Assembly: GCA_963708455.1 (NCBI GenBank)
Contig: CAVPSQ010000004.1
Coordinates: 930,001-994,000 of the forward strand
DNA: 64,000 bases
Origin: CAIMUS01 sp963708455
GTDB taxonomy: Bacteria > Pseudomonadota > Gammaproteobacteria > Competibacterales > Competibacteraceae
Direction: 5' to 3'
Below are positions 9,292 to 15,574 of this stretch, in pieces. The position numbers were made by a program, and so were the translations under genes. The notes beneath the pieces were generated by a model. The model was not told the origin of the DNA. It ran no database searches and was given only the letters and a program-made list of their open reading frames with translations. How positions within the stretch are numbered: the first letter of the stretch is position 1; every line of letters starts with the position of its first letter.

Positions 9292-10486
9292 ATGCATATC
9301 CATCTCGATCCGCTCGGCGGGATAGCCGGCGACATGTTCGTCGCCGCGCTGCTGCACGCCTGGCCGGAACTGGCCGGCGAACTGCCCGCCGTGTTGCAGG
9401 CGGCGGGACTGCCCGCTGCAGTCTCCGCACGCTGCCTGCCGCATGCCGATCACGGCTTGCAAGGCGCCCGTTTCGTGGTGAGCGATAGCGGCAGTCACGA
9501 CCATCACCACACGTCCTTCCGTGACATCCGCGACCGGCTGTGGCGCTCCGGCCTGGCCGCTGCCGTCAAGGAACGCGCCGTCGCCATCTTTGCCGTGCTG
9601 GCCGAGGCCGAGGCTGAAGTGCATGGCGGCGCCATCGATGCGGTCGAATTCCACGAAGTCGGCGCCTGGGATTCGCTGGCGGATATCGTCGCCGCCGCCT
9701 TTTTGATCGATGCACTGCAACCGGCGGGCTGGTCGCTTGCTCCCCTGCCCCTGGGGTCCGGTCGGATCCGCAGCGCCCACGGCGTGCTGCCCGTACCGGC
9801 GCCGGCCACCGTGCTGCTGTTGCGCGGGTTTCCAGTGCAGGACGACGGCCGCCCCGGCGAACGGGTGACGCCCACCGGCGCCGCCATCCTGAAACATTTG
9901 GCGCCGGGTTGCCGTCCTCCCGATTATCCGCTGAACCTGGGGCGCACCGGCATCGGCTTCGGCGCTCGCCGCTTCGAGGATCTGCCCAATATTCTCCGCC
10001 TCCTTGTCTTCGAGTCGACACTGACCCGTCCGGTCGATCAGGTAGCCGTTCTCCACTTCGAAGTGGACGACCAGCCCGCCGAGGATCTCGCCGTGGGGCT
10101 GGACCGCCTGCGGAATCTGCCCGCCGTGCTCGATGTCATACAGACTGCCTGCGGTTGGCAAACGGGGACGCCTGACGGCGCAAATTCAGCTTCTCGCTCG
10201 CCCCGAGGCGCTGGACAGCGTGATGGCACACTGCTTCAGCGAGACCACCACGCTGGGGCTACGCTGGCAACTCGTCCGCCGCGCCGTACTGCAACGGCAG
10301 GCGGCGATTTACCAGCAGGGCGAACGACGCATCCGCGTCAAGTTCACCCGGCGGCCCGCAGGCGTCGTCACCGGCAAGGCGGAACTGCGCGACGTGGCCC
10401 AGGCGGGCGATCAGGCGGAGCGGGCGCGCTTACGACGGGAGGCGGAGTGGCATATTCTGGATAACCTGGAGAACGACGATGAGTAA
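9292..10486 (+). CDS. larC: LarC, nickel insertion protein of NPN cofactor synthesis (frameshifted)
   Basis: LarC is the CTP-dependent cyclometallase that inserts nickel into the pincer nucleotide cofactor. The start ATG at 9292 gives the family N-terminus HLDPLGGIAGDMFVAALL. A His-rich stretch HDHHH lies at residues 69-73, and DAVEFHEVGAWDSLADI, VPAPATVLLLRG and TPTGAAIL follow. The reading frame changes at about 10153 (tgcggttgg): dropping one G links ...VIQTAC to VGKRGRLTAQIQLLARPEAL...RETTTLG-type sequence, which is the LarC C-terminal domain. In Lactobacillus plantarum, LarC is made from two ORFs by programmed frameshifting, so a translational mechanism is possible here. Eight similar breaks elsewhere in the window make an assembly indel more likely. 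It overlaps larE by eight bases. Confidence 0.88.
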
Positions 10487-11300
10487 CGATCCGACAGCCC
10501 GACTGCACGCCTTGCAGGCTATGCTGCGGCAACTCGGTGCGGTGGCGGTGGCCGTGAGCGGCGGTGTCGATAGCATGACGCTGGCCTGGGTCGCCCAGCA
10601 CACCGTGGGAATCACCAGCACCCTGTTCCACGCGGTCTCCGCTGCCGTGCCGCCCGCAGCGACGGCGCGGGTGCGGCGGTACGCTGCCGACGAAGGCTGG
10701 CGTCTGGAACTGCTGGACGCGGGCGAGTTCGACGATCCGCAGTATCTGCACAATCCTGTAGACCGCTGCTATTACTGCAAGACCCATCTCTATCGGGCCA
10801 TCGCCCGGCGGACCGGGGCGACTATCGTATCGGGGGCCAATCGGGATGATCTGGACGATTACCGACCCGGACTCGCCGCCGCCAGTCATTGCGGTGTCCG
10901 CCATCCGCTGCTCGAAGCCGGCATCGACAAAGCCGCCGTGCGGGCTATCGCCCGGCAGTTGGGTCTGCACGAGTTGGCCGACTTGCCCGCCGCGCCCTGT
11001 CTGTCCAGCCGGGTCGAGACCGGCCTCCACATCCAGCCGGCCGCCCTCGCCCTCATCTATCAAGTGGAGCGCCTGCTGGCCCGGCGACTGCAACCCCGGA
11101 CCGTGCGGTGCCGCGTGCGCCGGCAGGGCGTCGCGGTCGAACTCGATCCGGCCAGTCTCGCCGCTCTCTCCTCCGATGACCGGACCCGGCTTGCAGACGC
11201 CATCGAACCGCTCTGTCGGGCAGCCGGGCTGACTCCGTTCCAGGGTTTCCAACCCTATCGTAGGGGTAGCGCCTTCGTGCGCGACTGGCACCATGCCTGA
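10479..11300 (+). CDS. larE: LarE, sulfur transferase of NPN cofactor synthesis
   Basis: LarE is an ATP-dependent PP-loop enzyme that puts sulfur into the pyridinium dicarboxylate mononucleotide to make the nickel-pincer precursor. It has 273 residues, the usual length. The PP-loop SGGVDS is at residues 27-32. Cys97 and Cys100 form a CxxC (RCYYCKTHLY) and Cys174 lies in APCLSSR, the position of the sacrificial cysteine (Cys176) of the Lactobacillus enzyme. A CxxC plus a third cysteine is the pattern seen in homologues that hold a [4Fe-4S] cluster and can act without self-sacrifice, so this protein may be of that type; that is inference. The gene overlaps larC upstream by eight bases and larB downstream by eight bases, indicating translational coupling. 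Confidence 0.92.
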   Translation: MSNDPTARLHALQAMLRQLGAVAVAVSGGVDSMTLAWVAQHTVGITSTLFHAVSAAVPPAATARVRRYAADEGWRLELLDAGEFDDPQYLHNPVDRCYYCKTHLYRAIARRTGATIVSGANRDDLDDYRPGLAAASHCGVRHPLLEAGIDKAAVRAIARQLGLHELADLPAAPCLSSRVETGLHIQPAALALIYQVERLLARRLQPRTVRCRVRRQGVAVELDPASLAALSSDDRTRLADAIEPLCRAAGLTPFQGFQPYRRGSAFVRDWHHA

Positions 11301-11970
11301 GCGGGATATCAGCCTGGATTTCCAGCGCCACGTCCGGATCGGGCTGGACGAAGCGGTGTTCTGCAGTCATAAGACCGCAGCCCAGTTGACCGCCATCCTC
11401 GACCAGGCCAGCGAACGCAACGCCACCCTGTTGCTGACCCGGCTCGATGCCGACGCCTTCGCCTCCCTGCCCGCCGTGCAGCGCCACCGCATGGACTATG
11501 AACCGGTTTCGCGCACGGCTTTTTACGGTCTCGTGTCCCCGCCGCTGTCACCCGCGCGCGTCGCCATCGTCACAGCGGGCGCCTCGGATATCGCCGTCAG
11601 CCGGGAAGCCGCCCGCACGCTGCATTACCACGGCGCAGCCTGCCGGGAATTCAACGATATCGGCGTCGCCGGCCTGTGGCGTCTGCTGGAGCGGGTGACT
11701 GAACTGCGGCGCTTTGCGTTGCTGATCGTCGCTGCCGGCATGGATGCGGCTCTGCCCAGTGTGCTCGCCGGTCTGCTGCCGGGCCTGGTGATCGCCTTGC
11801 CGACCTCGGTCGGGTACGGCGTCGCCCAGGGCGGAGAGACCGCGTTGCGCGCGGCCCTGGCGAGCTGCGCGCCGGGCGTGGTCGTGGTCAATATCGATAA
11901 CGGCTATGGCGCCGCCTGTGCGGCGCTCAGAGCCTTGCACGGCCATGACGGTGCGCCGTCGGGTGATTAA
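11293..11970 (+). CDS. larB: LarB, NaAD carboxylase/hydrolase of NPN cofactor synthesis
   Basis: LarB is related to AIR carboxylase (PurE). It carboxylates the pyridinium ring of nicotinic acid adenine dinucleotide and splits off AMP, the first step of the nickel-pincer cofactor pathway. This copy has 225 residues. The PurE-like half shows VAIVTAGASDIAVSREAARTLHYHG near residues 92-118, EFNDIGVAGLWRLL, VAAGMDAALPSVLAGL and ALPTSVGYG, then a C-terminal VVNIDNGYGAA. It is the last gene of the coupled larC-larE-larB set. It ends four bases into the convergent lipoprotein gene. No larA (lactate racemase, DUF2088) is present in the window, so the enzyme that uses the cofactor is not evident. Confidence 0.92.
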   Translation: MPERDISLDFQRHVRIGLDEAVFCSHKTAAQLTAILDQASERNATLLLTRLDADAFASLPAVQRHRMDYEPVSRTAFYGLVSPPLSPARVAIVTAGASDIAVSREAARTLHYHGAACREFNDIGVAGLWRLLERVTELRRFALLIVAAGMDAALPSVLAGLLPGLVIALPTSVGYGVAQGGETALRAALASCAPGVVVVNIDNGYGAACAALRALHGHDGAPSGD

Positions 11971-12224
11971 TATCCCGGCAGCGGCTCGCACCCTTCGAGG
12001 CTGCACTCTGCCGGCACATAATTCGCGTCCCGGCATAATTGCAGCGCCCGGTTGGTGGCGATGGTCTTGTCCGGGTCGTTATAGTGATACGGGTTGCCGT
12101 CGCCGTCCGTCGCGGTACAAGCCCAGCCCCTGGCAGGCAGGGGTGAGGTTGGTGGATAGCCGCTGGAACAAGCGGCCAGCGCGAGCGGCAGGGCAATAAA
12201 CGATAAAGCAGCGCAGTTTTTCAT
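11967..12224 (-). CDS. Small putative lipoprotein, unknown function
   Basis: From the ATG at 12224 this gives 85 residues: a hydrophobic leader with a lipobox (PLALAACSSG, cysteine at about residue 19), then a short mature domain with four further cysteines (WACTATD, LCRDANYVPAECSLEGCEPLPGY). The lipobox makes an outer-membrane or periplasmic lipoprotein likely, and the paired cysteines suggest disulfides. I do not recognise a family. A longer start at 12302 would place 26 residues before the lipobox and is unlikely. It is convergent with larB and overlaps its end by four bases. It is divergent from rhlE. Confidence 0.65.
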   Translation of the reverse strand: MKNCAALSFIALPLALAACSSGYPPTSPLPARGWACTATDGDGNPYHYNDPDKTIATNRALQLCRDANYVPAECSLEGCEPLPGY

Positions 12225-12531
12225 CGGTACGAGGTATGCGGCTGATGGACATGGACGGTAAGGCGTCAGGGTAAAACTTAAGCTAGGTAAATACATTAGC
12301 ATTATGCTATGCTTTTGGCCGAGTTTGTCGCGGCGCGGTCCGATCTGCGCCCTGAGGTTCTTGGTTGTCCTCTCCCGGACAAGTCACCAGCCGGTGACTA
12401 CATCCGTGTCCCTCCTGCAAACCTGCAGCGGTTCTGCCCCTCAGCGGCTGTTTCCCGCTTTCCATCCATACTGCCGCCCGGACCGACCCTATGCCTTATT
12501 TGGAGGGGTGGGCAGACTCAGGAGTTATCTT
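12225..12531. other. Divergent intergenic region and rhlE 5' leader
   Basis: This region of about 307 bases lies between the lipoprotein start and the rhlE start. It is AT-richer at 12270-12315 (attagcattatgctatgc), which probably holds the promoters. Some 200 bases of GC-rich leader precede rhlE. The leader ends with a good ribosome-binding site, GGAG at 12521-12524, seven bases before the ATG. A long untranslated leader is common for DEAD-box helicases under cold or autoregulatory control, but no specific regulatory motif is identified here. Confidence 0.35.
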
Positions 12532-13815
12532 ATGTCTTTTGCTACTCTCGGCCTCGCCGATAGTTTGGCGCGCGCCGTCGCTGACCAGGGTTATGCGGAG
12601 CCTACCCCTATCCAGTCCCAAGCCATTCCGCTGGTGCTCGCCGGCCGTGATCTGCTGGCCGCCGCCCAGACCGGTACCGGCAAGACCGCCGCCTTTACGT
12701 TGCCGTTATTACAGCGTCTGCACGCCGGCCACGCCGACCCCCAGACCCGGCGGCCGGTGCGAGCTCTGGTGCTTACCCCCACCCGCGAGCTGGCCGCCCA
12801 GGTCAGCGCCAGCATCCGCGCCTATGGCCGCCATCTGCCCTTGCGCACGGCGGTTATTTTCGGCGGAGTCAACATCAAGCCACAGATCGACACCTTGCGA
12901 CGCGGCGTGGATATCCTGGTCGCCACGCCGGGACGCCTGCTGGATCACGCCAGACAGCGGACGCTGGACCTGTCCGGTGTTGAAGTGCTGATACTGGACG
13001 AAGCGGATCGCATGCTGGATATGGGCTTTATGCCGGATATCCGCCGCATCCTGGCGCTGCTGCCTAAGCAACGGCAAACCTTGCTGTTCTCGGCCACCTT
13101 CACCGCTGAGATTCGGACGCTCGCCGCCGGGCTGTTGCAAAATCCGGCTCACATCGACGTGGCGCCCCGCGTTAATGCGCCGGCTGCCCAGGTCAGCCAG
13201 CAGGTGCACCCGGTCGACCGCAACTGCAAGCAAGCCTTACTGGCGCATCTGGTCAGCACCGGTAACTGGCGCCAGACGCTGGTGTTTACCCGCACCAAGC
13301 ACGGCGCCAACCGGCTCGCGCAGCAGCTCGAGCGGGATGGCATCAGCGCTACGGCCATCCACGGCAACAAGAGTCAGGCGGCGCGCACGCGGGCGCTGGC
13401 GGACTTCAAAGAGGGCAAGGTGCGCGTGCTGGTGGCGACCGATATCGCCGCCCGCGGCCTGGACATCGTGCACTTGCCGCAAGTGGTGAACTATGAACTG
13501 CCACCGGTGCCTGAAGACTATGTGCATCGTATTGGCCGCACCGGCCGGGCCGGGCGTAACGGTGCGGCGGTGTCGCTGGTTTGTAGTGAAGAGGTCCCGT
13601 ACCTCAAAGGTATTCAGCGCCTGCTAGGTCACGCTATCCCGGCGCAGGTAGTGGCCGGCTTTGCCCCTACGGCGGAAGCCTGTGTGGAAGAAGCCCCGGA
13701 CGCACCGCGCGCCCAGCCGTCTCCGCGTCGTGTCCGCCAGGAGCGCCCCCACCGCGCCGGAACGGCGCCCCGGCGCAGCACGCCGCCGGCCGCGCCGCGC
13801 CGCAGAGCTTCCTGA
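12532..13815 (+). CDS. rhlE: DEAD-box RNA helicase RhlE
   Basis: This is an ATP-dependent RNA helicase of the RhlE group, acting in ribosome maturation and RNA turnover. From the ATG at 12532 it has 427 residues. Motifs in order are the Q motif (PTPIQSQAIP), Walker A AQTGTGKT, PTRELA, DEAD (LDEADRMLDMGF), SAT (LLFSATF), ARGLDI and HRIGRTGRAGR. The tail after about residue 370 is basic and proline/arginine-rich (RRVRQERPHRAGTAPRRS), as in other RhlE proteins. The reading frame is open upstream to 12304, but the GGAG site and the family N-terminus (MSFATLGLADSLARAVADQGY) select 12532. An RRM protein follows 83 bases downstream, a common pairing for RNA-remodelling genes. Confidence 0.93.
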   Translation: MSFATLGLADSLARAVADQGYAEPTPIQSQAIPLVLAGRDLLAAAQTGTGKTAAFTLPLLQRLHAGHADPQTRRPVRALVLTPTRELAAQVSASIRAYGRHLPLRTAVIFGGVNIKPQIDTLRRGVDILVATPGRLLDHARQRTLDLSGVEVLILDEADRMLDMGFMPDIRRILALLPKQRQTLLFSATFTAEIRTLAAGLLQNPAHIDVAPRVNAPAAQVSQQVHPVDRNCKQALLAHLVSTGNWRQTLVFTRTKHGANRLAQQLERDGISATAIHGNKSQAARTRALADFKEGKVRVLVATDIAARGLDIVHLPQVVNYELPPVPEDYVHRIGRTGRAGRNGAAVSLVCSEEVPYLKGIQRLLGHAIPAQVVAGFAPTAEACVEEAPDAPRAQPSPRRVRQERPHRAGTAPRRSTPPAAPRRRAS

Positions 13816-13898
13816 GCACCTCCTCTCCCGTCTGGCCGGGCGCGGTTGCAGCGCTGGGCGACCCGCCGGCCCTGTATCGACTCATCAGGAGACCGATT

Positions 13899-14172
13899 AT
13901 GAAAAAGATTTTTGCCGGCAATCTGCCCGCGGATACCACTGAGCAGGAGCTGACCACGATGTTTGCGGCGTATGGGCGGGTGCGCTCGATTCGCCTGGCA
14001 CGCGATGTTTTTTCCGGAACCTGTCGGGGTTTCGGCTTTATCGAGATGGAAGGGCACGAGGCGCGCGCCGCCATCAGCGCGCTCAACGGGCTGGAGACTG
14101 CGTGGCCAACGGCTGAAGGTCAACGAGGAGCGTCTGCAAAACCGGGGGCCACGTGGCCGGCGCCGGGGTTAG
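13899..14172 (+). CDS. RRM-type RNA-binding protein (frameshifted)
   Basis: This is a single RNA-recognition-motif protein of about 90 residues, like the cold-induced Rbp proteins. RNP2 is KIFAGNLP near residue 3 and RNP1 is CRGFGFIEM near residue 43. The frame from 13899 runs on past ALNGLE into unrelated sequence. Removing one base at about 14097 restores LE-LRGQRLKVNEERLQNRGPRGRRRG and a stop at 14172, the usual basic, glycine/arginine-rich C-terminus. It follows rhlE on the same strand, so the pair may work together on structured RNA. One of nine such single-base breaks in the window, so an assembly error is likely. Confidence 0.8.
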
Positions 14173-14206
14173 CCTGTTCCGTTACTTTCGGGCAGCAACA
14201 TAAACC

Positions 14207-15208
14207 ATGCACAGCCAGCCCTCGTGGACGGAGTGGGGGATCAGCGTGCTCAACGGTATGGTCGGCGATTATCTGCGCGAGCGCGACAATGGTCTTGCGA
14301 TCGAGATGGCGTGCTATCACCAGAACCGTGCCTTACCGCTGACCCGTGAAAGCCTGCGCCGGGTCCATGCCAAGCCCACCGCGAAACTATGCATTCTGGT
14401 CCACGGACTCGGTTGCAACGAGGGCATCTGGACCTTTCCCGCCACGACTCAAGGCGACGCCGGGGTTACTTACGGAACTCTGCTCCAGCAGCAACTGGGC
14501 TATACCCCCTTCTACGTGCGCTACAACACCGGCCTACCGGTGGTTGACAATGGCAAACGGCTGGCGAGCTTGCTGGAGGAACTCCTGGCCTGCCAGCCGG
14601 TGCGTGTCGATGAAATCGTACTGCTCGGTCACAGCATGGGAGGTCTGGTGCTGCGCAGCGCCTGTCACTATGGCGCCCGGCACGCCTACCGGTGGGTCGA
14701 TAAGGTCAGGCACGCCTTCTATCTGGGGACGCCGCACGAAGGCGCCGATCTGGAGAAAGCAGGCCACGTGATCACGACGGTGCTGGAAGTCGTACCCCAT
14801 CCGATTACCCGGCTGATTGGCAAAATCCTGAATCGGCGCAGCCAGGGGGTTAAGGATTTGCGCTTCAGCCAGCGGCTGGTGGAAGAGGGGCTGGACGATC
14901 CGCCGGCATCCGAACAGCAAATCGCTCAGCAAACCGTGCCGTGGCTCGCGCATGCGCGCCACTATGTAATGGGCGGAACGCTGACCGAGGATCCACAACA
15001 TGCGCTGGCCGTACTGCTGGGAGATGCCCTGGTGCGGGCGCCACGCGCCGGCATCAAGCCGCTGCCTAACGTCAGCATTGAACTGATACCGAAGATGCAC
15101 CATTTTCAGTTGGCCCATGACGCCAAAGTCTATCAGCAGATCAGGCGGTGGTGCCTGGGTGAAACCGAGGAGACAACCGATGTCGCCGTTATCGATAACA
15201 CAGCTTAG
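14207..15208 (+). CDS. Alpha/beta-hydrolase, PGAP1/lipase-like
   Basis: This 333-residue protein of the alpha/beta-hydrolase fold is a putative esterase or lipase. An oxyanion-region motif LVHGLGCNEGIW lies near residue 64, and the nucleophile elbow GHSMGG near residue 146 is followed by LVLRSACHYGAR and YLGTPHEGADLEK, typical of PGAP1-like and triacylglycerol-lipase proteins. The catalytic serine is in GHSMGG; a C-terminal HHFQLAHD may carry the histidine. There is no signal peptide, so it is probably cytoplasmic. The stop codon overlaps the start of the next small gene by 29 bases, indicating a coupled pair. The substrate is unknown. Confidence 0.8.
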   Translation: MHSQPSWTEWGISVLNGMVGDYLRERDNGLAIEMACYHQNRALPLTRESLRRVHAKPTAKLCILVHGLGCNEGIWTFPATTQGDAGVTYGTLLQQQLGYTPFYVRYNTGLPVVDNGKRLASLLEELLACQPVRVDEIVLLGHSMGGLVLRSACHYGARHAYRWVDKVRHAFYLGTPHEGADLEKAGHVITTVLEVVPHPITRLIGKILNRRSQGVKDLRFSQRLVEEGLDDPPASEQQIAQQTVPWLAHARHYVMGGTLTEDPQHALAVLLGDALVRAPRAGIKPLPNVSIELIPKMHHFQLAHDAKVYQQIRRWCLGETEETTDVAVIDNTA

Positions 15209-15506
15209 AGGCGTGAAGGATCTCATTCACGATACCGTCAGCGCCGGCGTGGACGCCATCGAGGAGACCCATCAAGCCATTGCGCGCCAGTCGTTTGCCG
15301 TATTGGAACAAATTGCTGTCATTGCCACGCCCGCGCGGGCGATCGGGCACATTCAACAGACTGTGACGGGCGGTGTTTACCAGGGTATCCGCACCATCAA
15401 TCTGATCGCCGGCACTGTGGCGACCCAGGTATTGGATAAACTGGAACAGGTGGAGCAAGAGGCGCAGGCTGAGCAGCCGGCGCGCCAGCGCGCCGGCGGA
15501 TCCTGA
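15180..15506 (+). CDS. Small helical protein coupled to the hydrolase, unknown
   Basis: From the ATG at 15180 (ribosome-binding site GAGGAG seven bases upstream) this gives 108 residues. The protein is rich in alanine, isoleucine and glutamine with no signal peptide or cysteines. It looks largely alpha-helical (GVKDLIHDTVSAGVDAIEETHQ, QSFAVLEQIAVIATPARAIG, YQGIRTINLIAGTVATQVLD) and ends in a glutamate/glutamine-rich tail. I do not recognise its family. Its composition is somewhat phasin-like, but that is only an impression. It overlaps the hydrolase gene, so the two products are probably made together and may interact. Confidence 0.6.
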   Translation: MSPLSITQLRGVKDLIHDTVSAGVDAIEETHQAIARQSFAVLEQIAVIATPARAIGHIQQTVTGGVYQGIRTINLIAGTVATQVLDKLEQVEQEAQAEQPARQRAGGS

Positions 15507-15574
15507 CCGGGTTCCGCTATTAATCGGCGGCGGCGCCGTAGAGCAATCAGCGCGCCGCGCCTATCCGACCCCGG

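Noticed and set aside
8454..9335. A 293-residue minus-strand frame
   Set aside because: It is antisense to the ferredoxin half of the membrane Fe-S protein, whose cysteine motifs are clearly real.
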